A stretch of DNA of 64,000 bases from Trifolium pratense (GCF_020283565.1 NC_060061.1:14235362-14299361), one strand, 5' to 3'; positions 50,572-62,687 are shown, counted from the stretch's first letter. Notes: generated from the letters alone by a model not told the origin. Made by a program: numbers and translations.

Positions 50572-53500
50572 TCATACCACTTGACGTAGAATTAGCTGCT
50601 CGTGTATCAATCTGAATTTGTCTTTGAGCCTCTTGATCTGCAAAACCACAAAAAAGTTGGTCACCATGGAAAACAAGACAAAACTACCATCTCTGGGAAA
50701 TGTTCAAAATGGAAAGCATGTCGTAAGAATTATGATACCCTTTTCATTTCAATTTCTACATCTCTCTTTTGTTGCCCCAATGAAAGCTGCAGATTGGTTA
50801 TGTCAAAAACATTTTCCAAGTCATCTTCGAAAGCAGATTCTAGGTCTTCCCGAAGACGTGCAGGCAACTTGTCCACAATCGGCATCAAGAGGAAACAGTT
50901 GAACTGCAATGTATTATTATTATTATGTCAATATATGTACTTCAATCCAAACAATCAACACTTCATTTCTACATTCACTTAGACAAGCTTCCGCTTCGGG
51001 CGGGAAAGGAGTAAATTTGCAGACCAAACACATAAAGATGCATACATAAACAAACAAGAAACGGTACAAACCTTTAATTCTGTGGAAACCAAGAAATATT
51101 CTCGTATGCCATGAAATATTTGTTGTACCAAACCGTAAACAATCCTTTCGGATGAAGGTGCAAGTCTCCGATTCCAAAGTGTACTATCTAGAAGGTCGGC
51201 AAGCTTTGTTTCAGCTGTCTGAGTGGATGTGCTAGAATCAATCCCAGAGGCGACGTGACTGAGCTTTACATCTTGCTGGGACTTTGTGTCTTCTTTCTCT
51301 TGCACGTTTGTTTGAGATAGAACAGTTGCAGTAGGATCATTACAAACATTGGAATGTTCTGTTCCACCAAATGAATCTAAGAACTGGCGTAATCCAGCCC
51401 GGCTCTAAAAAGTTGACAGTGGAAACATAAGATATAAAAAATAAGCAAGAAAAGCATAGCTTTGCAAATAATACTTTACTCATAGGTTCTTATAGTGTAA
51501 CCAGACGAACGTACAAGTCTAGCTTAAATTCAAATTAGGAAGTGAAATCGTTTGAACTGCAGCATTTCAAAGCTTACCTTATTGTGTAGAGACCATGAGA
51601 CATATCGTGTGGTGCTCACCAAGTCCTCCATACATCTACAGCAAAGGAGCGTGAAAAAATGGCCATTAGAAAATACTAAGCAGACAATCAAGAGTACTGA
51701 TATTTTTTGAGAGGGAGCTCAATATAATTCCCCCAAAACTAAAATGAAGCTAATGATGTTTTTGTTTTGTTATTTTATTCAGTTATTTTTTAGAGAAAAA
51801 AAAAAGGCTTGTGATTTCATTCGACATGTGGAAAGAAACTAAGCAATTGAAGGCAAACGATGGTTAACTTTTCACGGCATGATTTTTCAGTAGATTCTGC
51901 AAAGTTGTCGAAGGCAGAGGCAACACGCCTGAGGAACACCTGATGGCCACTTAGATACTCGCAATCTTTCTGTCAAAACCAAAATGCATAAATACAGTAA
52001 GTTGGGAAAAAAGACAACACACACAACCATACTAACTTGTACAGAAATTCAACTATGATTATTAAGCGTACATTGGCAACTGCGAAGAGTCAAACTCTAC
52101 AACAATTTTTCATAAAGGCCCACAATGCATGTCAAGAACCATTTATCTCAAAATATTAAGCTATTAGTTGAAAACTCAAAAATAGTTTTATATATCACAA
52201 AAGAATACATAGAGAGTACCTGAAGAAGATAAAAAGAAATTGGGAGCAATCTCTTAAGTATATGCAACAATCTAGACCCCAACTGATGAAGAAAAGGTTC
52301 AAATGTGTCATGAGCCTTTGCAACAGCAATTACACAAGCAGTCCTGGTTGGTCCAAATAAAAATTATTTTAATATTCGAAAGTGAGTATCCAAGAATGAG
52401 TAAGTAGAACACACGGAATTACCTAGAGTAGTTTGTCCCATCATGAATGTCTTCAACTCCACAAGCATTTACAATTTCTTCCCGACTTATTGGAGGGCAC
52501 TTGATTCCTCCAACTACAAAACGAAATTCAGCCATTGCCCGATGATATTGTGCACCACCATAAAGACGCATCCCTGCATTCTACATAGAAGGATAAGCCA
52601 GACTATCAAATGTTTGCTTGCCGAGATTCTGAAAATACTCCAAAAGCTTTTATGAAAATGGTAATTACAGACATGAGTCAAACAAAATCATCAACTAAAA
52701 GAAAAAGAAAATCGGAAATTATAAATAATTTTTTAAAAGGGAAGATAAGATGATAAAATGGGTAGAAGATAAGTACGGAGAAAAGCAAGCCAAAAACAAC
52801 TGTATAACTTACAGGTATTAGCTTGTGAGGAAACTGAACACCGTCAGCACCAACAAATGCACCTCCATTTATTCGCTCATCTGGTAGTGTTTCACCTGAA
52901 ACAAAACAAAAAGAACATCAAGCCTTTATCTACTATTCATTAGGCTTGTCTATAAAAAAGAGCTTAGAAAATTTACCAAACTTATCAGGAGGCGCGACAA
53001 CTGTCCCTTTAAGCAGCAATGACAGCTGAATGATAGAAAGTATGTGAGTCAGGAAGGGAAACATAGAATTAAGTATATCTTCAAGGTTCAGGGACTATGA
53101 GTTCTAACCGCTTAAAAAAATTAAATCAAAGCACGCGTGTGCAAGTTCAAATAAAATATTGTACAGATAAATAAACTTGCTGTACAAGTTAAACATCCAG
53201 ATTAAATAAACTTTCCTTTGGCAGGAGTTCTCTAATGTTCATCGGTAGAAGAAATTCACTCAAAAAGTTCTAATGTTCATCAGCAAAAGAAATTCACTCA
53301 AAAAAGAAAGACCAGATATTGAGAAGAAAATTGAATTTGTGAAATTAAAACCTTGGTCAAGAACATATCATGAAAAGCTCTTCCTTTCTCCTTCAACTTG
53401 GCTTCATCCAATGTGCTGTATACAAGTGATGGAACAAATTTATACAAAGAAAGTAAAATCAATATGTAAAATTATCATCACTGCCCCCTGCCCTTTCCAA

Positions 53501-55766
53501 TGAAGATTGTGGACGACAAATATATTTTTAACTTTAATAGTTTAATACAAACCTCAATTCTTGATTTACGTCACTCAATTTCCTTGTCACGCTCCGATAC
53601 TCCTTCTCAAGAAGTGGAATGATCAACGGTACGTTACTTATATACCTAGCAGGTTCATTCTTAAGATTTAGCTATAGAATTTATAATTATTGTCTAGAAA
53701 CAAGAACAAAGAAAAACAAATTCTAATACGGATATACCTCTTTTGTAGTATTTCTTCCAGAAAGAGCCTAAGTTTGCTCACGCCTATCCTACTTCTTTCT
53801 TGCTTTGACAACGGCCTTCCCAATTTCTCCTCCAAGGATGCAACGTCTTCTATCTCTCTGAAGCTTACTGCCTGCAAACAAAAACGATAAATTTGAGGTA
53901 AAGTATCTAATCACGGAGCTTTTGAATATGAAGTGAAAAGGTTTAATTAAGTAATGAACCTGTTTGAAATCATCATTGGAGGAATATAAACAATGAGTTC
54001 CAGAACCAACTCTTCCAGAAGGAACAGAAGTGAAGAACGGAGAATCACCGAGAATGCAACCATCAAGCGCAGTTGCAGGCGGCGAGAGGAAAACTTCGAC
54101 ATCAGAAGGACGTGCAAATTGAGGTATCCTAGTATCTAGCTTAGTAGAAACAACCACAGTCCTTGACAATTCAGGATCAATCTGCATCACAACACGCCTC
54201 GTGGTAGCATTGATCCAATCACTACAGTCTTCAAGGCAGAGTATAATGAACTCCTTGTGCTGCATTTTAGCACGCACTAGCGACTCCACCGCACGCGCCT
54301 GTGCTTGCAACGCCCTATTTTTTCGACCTGGTGCAGGTGCAATTAGCCCTGGTGTGTCGATTATGGTGAGATTAGGACAGTATTTGTATTCCACTTTTAT
54401 TATTATTTCCTTAGCTGAAAATTGACAACTTGAGTCACGCTCCAATCTTGCATTCTCAGCTTCAATATAACCCTGTTCAGTTAATTAATTAGTTAGTTAC
54501 AACAAACAAACTGTTGCACTCTGTTTGGCAGGACAAAATTTTGAGTATATAAAAAACAGCTTTTAAGTTCATGTGACCAAAATATACCTATTTAATGTCA
54601 AAAAAATTTCACGAGTTTGTATCTTTACTAGCTTATAGCGTTTTTTGATAAGCTACTTCAAATTGCTTATAACTTAAAGCTTATTTATAGTTGATCTTTT
54701 TTTTTCTCTCAATTTTAGTTCTGCTATCTTAATTGGAAAAAAAAAATTAAATATTAATTAAAAATATTTTTTTTATGTCATTTCATATTTATAAGCTAGC
54801 TCAACCACCAATTCTACCAGCTAGCTTATATGCTACTTTTTACCATAAACAGTCTTGTTTGGTAACAATTTTTTTCACAAGCATATATTTTTTTCACTAG
54901 CTTATAGAGCTTTTATTTATAAGTTATTCTAAGTAGTTTATAATTTATCATTTTTCCTCTCAATTTTACTTACACTGTCTTAATTTTCAAAAAAAATTAA
55001 TTAATTAAACACATCTTTATTATTGTCATTTCATATTTCTTAACTAATTTAGCCGCTAATTTTACCAAACACCACAACCCATTTCGATTAACTTATTTTC
55101 GAGTTTATGCAAAACAACTTATGCAAATAAATAAGGTTGTATTGTATGCTAATTTATAAGTTCCCACTAAAGAAAATTGTATTTTTATAAGCTATTTTTT
55201 CATAAACTATGTCGATAAACTTATAATAATACATAAAAAACTTATTTATTTGCCTAAGATGTCCTCTATAATTAAGCTAATCCAAACCGACCTAATTCAG
55301 TCTAGTTAGCTTATCTGCTATTAACTAACTTATCTGCTATCCATTATAAGTTCATTTGCTATATAACATTCAGCTTATCAGCTATTTTTACTAAACAGAG
55401 CTTAATATTGTAATAAGAATTGAAAATAATTAATAATAAAAAAATAAGGACCTGGATTTGGGGAAGGGACATTTGGTGAGAAAGAGAAGGATCTTCATCA
55501 GAGAGAAGATAACAAGAAGGTGACTCGCAATGTGGGCCGTATTTCATGTGAAGGGTAATAGGCCGGCGGGTTTTAGTGCCACCACCGACGTGGTTGAACT
55601 GAAAGCCCATTAGGGCTTCAACTAAGGCGCTCTTTCCGTCTGTTTGATGGCCCACAACAAGCACTGCCGGCGCGTCGAATGGCGTGTGTAATTCCTGAGC
55701 AAGCGCGTGAAGTTCATTGTAAGCTTCGTAGAGACGCCACTCGTTTTCTTCAATTTGTTCCTCCAT
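50572..55766 (-). CDS. ARC5: Plastid-division dynamin-related protein ARC5/DRP5B
   Basis: Fourteen exons on the minus strand: 55766-55452, 54472-53960, 53871-53738, 53645-53553, 53415-53352, 53025-52977, 52895-52813, 52580-52423, 52343-52220, 51969-51869, 51635-51578, 51404-51072, 50903-50739, 50637-50572. They join in frame to 751 residues (Arabidopsis ARC5 about 740-780). GTPase motifs: G1 GHQTDGKS (39-46), switch TRRPIT, G3 DTPG (144-147), G4 TKLD (215-218). The middle and C-terminal parts match ARC5 throughout (RTFHD-like GRAFHDMFLTKLSLLLKGT; LIPNAGMRLYGGAQYHRAM; LADLLDSTLWNRRLAPSSER), ending in a helical tail (ITNLQLSLGQQKRDVEIEMK). ARC5 acts on the cytosolic face of the chloroplast and peroxisome division sites; this is by orthology. 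The start matches EERWSLYEAYNELHALAQE-type N-termini. The 979-bp intron 1 is mostly a foldback repeat. Confidence 0.97.
53232..53306. repeat. 38-bp tandem duplication in an ARC5 intron
   Basis: CTAATGTTCATCGGTAGAAG and CTAATGTTCATCAGCAAAAG start at 53232 and 53270, each followed by AAATTCACTCAAAAA. Confidence 0.8.
54510..55403. mobile_element. Nested foldback (hAT-like MITE) element in ARC5 intron 1
   Basis: The left end reads CACTCTGTTTGGCAGGAC and the right end in reverse reads AGCTCTGTTTAGTAAAAATA. Inside are two related blocks in tandem (both with a CTTATAACTTAAAGCTTAT/TTTATAATTTATCATTTTT stretch followed by CTCTCAATTTTA and CTTAATT), rich in AGCTTAT. It fills almost the whole first intron; splice sites lie outside. 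Confidence 0.55.
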
Positions 55767-56769
55767 TATTAGTATTGTTGTGTTATGGTTTGTTGTTAAT
55801 ACTTTATTTTGAATTTGAGATAAGGAATGGAAATTGGTTGCTCTCTGTTGATTGTCTCATTTCATGTCATGTCATCATGCACTGTTCTGTTGTGTTGTGC
55901 TGGCTACCACAAACATAACTATGTTTAGCTTGTCTAAGTCTAACCACTAAGTGGATTTTGCAACTAAAAAATGGAAATTCAACTAAAATTATGTATTGAA
56001 AAATTTAAAATTTGAATTTTTAAGATGTTGATTATATAATTTTAAAAAATATTTTTAAATTTAAATTCTTACAAAGCCAAAAAATAAACGTAACAAATTC
56101 GTACTTGTAACTCTGATTTGAGCAATTTTTGTATTTTTGGAATATCTAGACTCAATTCTCTTTCATTGAGTACCAATTTTGTAAATTTTCTATTAGTAAT
56201 GAAGTATGGGGATGCGTTTGAATAAAGAGTCCTGATACTAATAAATTGCTGATAAACTTGAAATTTTCACTTTTGCGCATTTATATATGTACTACTTGAC
56301 AAAAAGTTATTATATTGAAAAGTAATTAAGGAATAATTGAAGTAGCAATAAATGTCATAAGAAATGGGGGTTTGAATTATGATCCTTTTTAAAATTATTT
56401 TATGTTAGTTTAAAATAACTCAAGACAATATTTCTTTTAATTGATTAGTTAACAATTAACAATATAAAAAGAAATATAGTTAGCAACAATAAAATAGACA
56501 ATATATAAATGAACAATATAAATACTGAGCTAGTTGCTGAATAAGTAAATGTTTAAGTCTCAGAGCACTCTGGTATTACTCAGTTAGTTTGTTTAGTATG
56601 TTTTAGGGATTTTAGAGTCCAAGAGAAAAACACACAGAAGTTATCCTGGTTCACCCAACTTGGGCTAGTCCAGTGCTCACAGTCCTTGTGAGATTGTCCA
56701 CTAAAAATGCTCAGATCAGAACCTTCTGCTTCGCATCAAAAACTTGATCACAACTGGATCAATACAATA

Positions 56770-56872
56770 TGCTTTTCTTCACTTGAAAAGACTTTTACAC
56801 AAATGTTTTTCTTCACTCGAAAAGACTTTCACTCAAAATGCTTTTCTTCACTCGAAAAGACTTTCTCACAAA
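56770..56872. repeat. 35-bp tandem repeat, three copies
   Basis: Units starting TG(C/T)TTTTCTTCACT.GAAAAG begin at 56770, 56804 and 56839. Confidence 0.85.
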
Positions 56873-58677
56873 CACTCAATCTAACATGAAAGAAAGACTT
56901 GAGAGGGTTACAATATTTGTGGGGAATATGGGTTAAATCAACTCAAGTAAGAGATTGATAATAGCAAGCTTTATCTATTTGTTTTTCACAAATTTATGAA
57001 TAATATCTTTGAAGATTTGCTTTGCTTTTGAAGAGTTTATGACTTGTTGATTTTTGCTTCAACTAAGTATATGATTGATTCTTTTTGCAAACTCTTAATC
57101 TTTCCTTCATGTAGCTCCATTGTATTTATAGGCAAATAAGACCTTTGGAATAGCGTATGAGAGAGGGATTTGAATTTCAAATCCAACTTGACATGTCACA
57201 ATGTTGTGCTGTCAATTTGCTGTGAATAGTGCGTTATCGTTGCTCCAGTAACATTACCGTTAGGCCAATTTGCACTTCACTTTTATTGCTTGGTTTCCAT
57301 TGCATGTACGTGGCTCATATATGTCCATAAGAATGAATCTTTCCTAATTTAGGGTTGGACAACTTGTATACAAGTGCGAAAAAATACCATGTGCTCATTT
57401 GTACTTACTTTTGGTGACTCGTGTCCTTTGTTCACTAAGGGATAGATGTTGTTGGATTCTTGTCTCCTCTATGTTCCCTTGATGAGAAAGAGACTTGCTA
57501 CATCTTGCCTTATTGTGTGACTTCACCTTGGTGGCCAATTTTCGTCCAAGGCATCATTGTGTGATGTGGCTTTTATTTGAAATCATTCAAATCTTCAATC
57601 ATTCATGGAAGCTTCCTTTGTTTGTCCAAATGGGCTTTTATTCACTTTAGTCCAAAAAGGCTTTATGACCCATGTATTAATTTATGTCATGTTTGGCATA
57701 TTCCTTACATAAGTGTTTCCTTAAAATGCTACCACTCTTGGTGTCTTGGTGAGAGAAAAAGGAATATCTTCATGTGAAGCTTTTATATCATTTAGGCCAA
57801 GACTTTAAGTTGCTTCTTTTGTTTCTACTCATTGCTTCTATGTTTTGCTTGTGCATTGATTACTCATCCATAACGTTATCGTTCAAGGAAAGTAACATTA
57901 TCGTTGAAACAAATCTCACAAAACACATAGTAGATAACAAGATAATTACAATAACATGTTTGTTATCTTTAAAACATCAAATAAGGATTTTGTCCTCAAC
58001 AATAATAACCTGAAAAGCCTAGTATTGATATATAATAAGTGTGAGCTGAGTCATACATCAATTAGATGAGTTGATATCAATGGCGGAAACAAAAAAAATA
58101 TTGTGGGTCGGCCGAAAAATAGTCAATCTATTTTCAAATTGATTTTTCGGTCCCTCTATTTACATATGTTACAATTTTGGTACCAACAATCTATATTTTT
58201 ACTCTAAAAATTGTGGTTTTTGACCATAAATGTGATTTATTGTCTCCAACATTTTGAATCTAAAGATAAAATATCAAATTTGAGATCAAAATTCACATTT
58301 TTTTGCCATTAAAATTCACTATTTTTATGGCAAAAAAGAAAAGAAAAAAATTGAGATAGAACTAAAATTGTAACGTTGACGACTCTAATTAGTGTTGGTC
58401 AATATTTAATATATCTATTGAGCATTTTAATTTTAACTTATTTAATTAGTGTTTTACTAAGATGGTTTATAGAAACATTTTTTTTACATCATGGTTTATA
58501 GAAACTTAACTAAGTTATTAACGTGGTTTAATTCATTTCAATTTATAAACTATATATATTTTTTAGTTAGGTCATTTAGTGGTTAAAAATTTCATCTTTA
58601 AAGTGAATAACTGAAATGTTTGGGGTTCGAACATCAAACTCTTCAAATATATTGTGATGTCTCTTATCAACTAAATT

Positions 58678-58949
58678 AAATTCAAAGAATGCTAGATAAG
58701 GTCAAATTATTTTCTTATTGGTGGTTGAAGTCGACGAATGTAACTTTAGTATTAAATTTTCATTGTTGGTGGTCGACTCCATTACTTTGTATGGGTTTCC
58801 ATTGATTGTATTTCTTTAATACTATTGTAAAATATTGTGGTCTCTATTGGCACACCTTGTGCTAAGGATATCACTGGCTTGTTTCTCTTTTCGTTTATAT
58901 ATATATATATTCCATTTTGGCCTCTTCAAAAAAAAAAAAATTCAAAGAA
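58678..58949 (+). mobile_element. 5'-truncated LINE tail with 12-bp target duplication
   Basis: The 248-bp insert (58690-58937) ends ATTCCATTTTGGCCTCTTC plus a run of A and is flanked by AAATTCAAAGAA at 58678-58689 and 58938-58949. It shares its 3' end with the 46205 insertion. No coding sequence is kept. Confidence 0.8.
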
Positions 58950-59220
58950 ACATTTATAAACCATATATGATCACCCCTTAAATAAGTACATGTATTTATG
59001 TAAGAGGAATGACCATCAATTGGAATTCAATATGCTTAATGCATTTAGTCAACATAATTATATATTGTCAATTCTTATTTTAGTAATAACTTAATTAGTT
59101 TAAAATTTTCTTATAAAATATATTTAGTTTTAATTTTGCAATTTGCTCTGCAAGTTCAGCCAAATGTATATATAATAATGACTCACTTCTTATATTTGGT
59201 GACTTATTAATGTGCTGTTT

Positions 59221-59384
59221 AAAGAGACCAATTGAGGTATCCGCGAGTTTAGCTCAATTAGTAGGGACATCACATTATATGTGTAGGAGCCGGTGATCGA
59301 ATCTCGGATACTCCAATTATTCACTTTAAAGGTGAAATTTCTAGCTACTAGGCTACTTGAAGAAAAAATAAAGAGACCAATTGA
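59221..59384 (+). mobile_element. SINE with 15-bp target duplication
   Basis: Perfect repeats AAAGAGACCAATTGA at 59221-59235 and 59370-59384 flank a 134-bp insert with A-box TTTAGCTCAATTAGTAGGG, B-box GGTGATCGAATCTC, and an A-rich tail (AGAAAAAAT). A classic tRNA-derived SINE. Confidence 0.9.
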
Positions 59385-60225
59385 ACATCTTATTCAAGAA
59401 AAAGAAGAAAAAAAAACCAATTGAATTAGTTGAATTTGAGATATGCTGATTAATTTAAAAGTCCAGTAATAATCTTAATATTTTTAAGAAAATAACGTCC
59501 ACAGATTAACAGGTGGACGCATTATTCTAATATATGATACTACAAGTCCCTCTTACTCAATCATATTCTTTAGAGGGCGTCTGAGTTATCCTTTTCCGAT
59601 GATTAAGCAATAAAATAATAATAATAATAATAATGATATATATATTAACAAAGTGAGCATTCACACATGCATGGTTGTTATAGCCACATCTATATAAACA
59701 GAGACGCCATTCACAAATTGAAACAAAAACACAATTCATCCATATCCTTCCATATATACCTTGAAATAAATAATCCTCATGCATGCATGCATACATGTGG
59801 AAACTCGTGTTATTTAAATTTTTCAACTCAATGTAATGTCATGAGTATGTGTGTGCTAATAAGTGTACTAGGCTAGCTAGCTAGATCCTGCTAGTTTGCC
59901 GCACATCTTGTGGTTTTTTATATCTTGTTTTCTTCATGTTTTATTTTACGACATCAATGTAAGATGTGTGTGGTTATTTGGTTTCTTTTGTTATTTGTAA
60001 TAAATTTGTCACTCGATTTACTTTCCATTTGTTCTTTTTTTGAATCATACTTTCCATTTGTTCTTAGTAAGACATACATATAAATTTTTCACCTCAACCA
60101 CCACTTAATTATTTGTCTCAATTTACCCACGACTAAACCATCAATAATATTACCCGCAATTAAACCATCTATGATGTTTGTGATTTTTGGCACAACTTTA
60201 CCCATAACTTAGCCGTTGGCAATAT

Positions 60226-60525
60226 ACTCCCTCCGTCCCAAATTATAAGGGAAAATAAAAAAATCACACTTATTAAAAAAAGTAAAACATGACAATTTGA
60301 AGTATTTTTTGTGGGTTTTCCTTAGAATAAGTTGCATAGGAAGATGTAAAAATAATTTTTATTGGTTGTTGTTTATTGAGAAAATGAGAGAGAGAAGAAA
60401 TTAAATGCAATTTGCATTTAATTTTATGAAAATAAGGAAAAAACATTTTTGAAAATGATTTTTTCTCTTATAATTTAGGACAAAAAAAAAGGGTTTTTTT
60501 CCCTTATAATTTGGGACGGAGGGAG
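60226..60525. mobile_element. Stowaway-type MITE immediately upstream of the protease ATG
   Basis: Ends CTCCCTCCGTCCCAAATTAT on both sides (perfect 20-bp inverted match), flanked by TA. Length 300 bp. It ends 14 bp before the ATG at 60540, so it forms the proximal promoter or leader of the aspartic-protease copy. Confidence 0.93.
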
Positions 60526-60539
60526 TATCTAATTAGATT

Positions 60540-62064
60540 ATGCTATTTTTGTTTCACCAATGTGCAAATGTGTTAGTCAACTTTTCTATTTTACTTCAGT
60601 TATCTTCATCATCAGTTATCTTCATCATCACCGCCGCCATCTTAACTACCGCGGCGGCATCACCGCTTGCTCTTACGTTGGAAAGAGCTTTTCCGTCGAA
60701 TAACAGAATTGACTTGGACCAACTACGAGCTAGAGACACAACCCGACATGGTAGAATTCTCAAGTCTTCAAAAGATGTTGTTTACTTTGATGTTTATGGT
60801 AACTCCCAGCTTCCACTCGGCGGGTAATTTTTAGAAATTTTAATCTTGTCTTTAATTATTGTTACCTTTTGTTAATCAATTTCTAGTTATATATTCAAAT
60901 GGCAAAAAAAATTGAATTTTGGATAATATCTTATATATATTCTCTTTGTGTGTGTGTGTGTGTGATGTTTCCAGATTATATTATACAAACATATCGTTGG
61001 GTACTCCTCCAGTTGAATTTCACGTCCAGATTGACACCGGAAGCGATGTTACCTGGGTCAGTTGCAGCTCATGCAATGGTTGTCCACAGACAAGTGGACT
61101 GGAGGTAAATTGCATTGTAATATTATACGTTGAAATATTAAATCACAAATAGTAATTCGATCAAGGTATTAATGGACTGGTTTAAATCTTGATCATTACA
61201 TTGTATTGAGATTCTATGTTCCCAACATGGATTAACCAAGAAAAGTCTCTTATTGAAAGATGCATCTATAACATATATAAATGATTAACCAAAATGCTCA
61301 TACTCTATATATCTTGCATATAGTCATTATAGTTTGACATATAGTCTTTCACCAGATAGCCAAACATATAGATTGAAATGGTCAGAAAAGTAATTACATA
61401 TAAAATATCTCAAATAGAAATATAGGTTAATAAAAATTGATTTCCCAAATGTACAGAACAATAATCAATATGGTTTATGGATTTTGTCACAGATTGAGCT
61501 CAAATTTTTTTAGCCTAAACATTCATCAACCTCGTCCTCAATCCCTTGTTCTGACCAAAGGTGCAATACTGGAACCTGTCAGAACAATCAGTGTTATTAC
61601 AATCTTAAGTATGGAATTGATGGTGGACCATTGCTTGCCACGTCTGGTTATTACATGTCAGATCGACTACATTTGCACACTATTTCCGAAGGAGCTGTGA
61701 CAAAAATTTCTTCAGCTCCTATTGTTTTCGGGTGAGTTTTCTTGAGCCTAATATGGTTGATAGTATCGCTTATTTTTTTTTTCATGTTTATTGTTTTAAT
61801 CTAATATTGGAAACCGTTATTTTGTGAATTGAGCAGGTGTAGTAACTATAGGAGTGGATACCTTTCCGAATCTGAGAAAGCACTCGATGGAATAATCGGA
61901 TTTGGCCACCAAGATATTTCGGTTATCTCTCAGCTTTCCGCGCAAGGGGTTACTCCTAGAGAATTCTCCCATTGTCTGAGAGGAGACATCGCTGGTGGAG
62001 GAACTTTGGTCATGGGCGAAATCGTAGAGGTTGATATTGTGTATACATCGCTTGATCTATCAAA
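60540..62064 (+). pseudogene. Aspartic protease (A1 family, A36/A39-like), N-terminal part only
   Basis: Four exons: 60540-60823, 60975-61104, 61493 (or 61514)-61731, 61837-62064. Exon 1 has a hydrophobic signal segment (VIFIITAAILTTAAA) and a prosegment (LRARDTTRHGRIL). Exon 2 carries [12 protein letters not shown] and the first catalytic Asp in [10 protein letters not shown] (DTGS 115-118). Exon 3 has the Cys-rich loop (CSDQRC, CYYNLKYG) and exon 4 ALDGIIGFG, FSHCL and a VMGEIVE strand. This matches Arabidopsis secreted or GPI-anchored A36/A39-type proteases. The C-lobe with the second catalytic Asp is absent; exon 4 ends in a good donor (CAAA|GTAAGT), but 50 bp later the palindrome axis is reached. 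Using the acceptor at 61492, the frame meets TAG at 61511-61513; using that TAG as acceptor keeps the frame open but drops seven codons. It cannot encode an active enzyme as it stands. Confidence 0.75.
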
Positions 62065-62687
62065 GTAAGTCGAAACTTATTAATTCATTATTGTTTTTAT
62101 GCAGAATTTAAGAGTCTCTTAAATTCTGCATAAAAACAATAATGAATTAATAAGTTTCGACTTACTTTGATAGATCAAGCGATGTATACACAATATCAAC
62201 CTCTACGATTTCGCCCATGACCAAAGTTCCTCCACCAGCGATGTCTCCTCTCAGACAATGGGAGAATTCTCTAGGAGTAACCCCTTGCGCGGAAAGCTGA
62301 GAGATAACCGAAATATCTTGGTGGCCAAATCCGATTATTCCATCGAGTGCTTTCTCAGATTCGGAAAGGTATCCACTCCTATAGTTACTACACCTGCTCA
62401 ATTCACAAAATAACGGTTTCCAATATTAGATTAAAACAATAAACATGAAAAAAAAAATAAGCGATACTATCAACCATATTAGGCTCAAGAAAACTCACCC
62501 GAAAACAATAGGAGCTGAAGAAATTTTTGTCACAGCTCCTTCGGAAATAGTGTGCAAATGTAGTCGATCTGACATGTAATAACCAGACGTGGCAAGCAAT
62601 GGTCCACCATCAATTCCATACTTAAGATTGTAATAACACTGATTGTTCTGACAGGTTCCAGTATTGCACCTTTGGTCAGAACAAGGG
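61543..62687. repeat. 1,145-bp palindrome: two 572-bp arms, 1-bp spacer
   Basis: Left arm 61543-62114 and right arm 62116-62687 are reverse complements around T62115 (AAGAG-T-CTCTT at the axis). I compared exon 4, the flanking introns and most of exon 3 and found no difference; even a 10-base T/A homopolymer has equal length in both arms. The match ends at 61542/62688, where the right side becomes TGTAATACCCC. Arms contain part of exon 3, intron 3 and all of exon 4. Confidence 0.95.
62166..62687 (-). pseudogene. Inverted copy of aspartic-protease exons 3 (partial) and 4
   Basis: Mirror positions of the left-arm exons: exon 4' 62393-62166 and partial exon 3' 62687-62499, on the minus strand. 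It encodes the same peptide pieces (ALDGIIGFG, FSHCL) as the plus-strand copy. It lacks exons 1-2 and the DTGS catalytic motif in this window, because the arm is cut by an LTR-like sequence at 62688. It is not an independent gene. Confidence 0.85.

Larger units (their letters stand above)
55767..60225. other. Gene-poor region with repeats upstream of ARC5
   Basis: Left part is the ARC5 promoter. A 35-bp tandem repeat (56770-56872) sits in a longer non-coding block (about 56600-57780) whose words (TATCCTGGTTCACCCAACTT) look like dispersed LTR-element sequence, though no ends could be set. A LINE tail (58678-58949), a SINE (59221-59384) and an (AAT)n run (59610-59633) follow. No gene was seen. 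Confidence 0.5.

Noticed and set aside
62162..62401. A minus-strand frame encoding part of an aspartic protease, as if a separate gene
   Set aside because: It is the exact mirror of 61829-62068 within the palindrome; listed only as an inverted copy.
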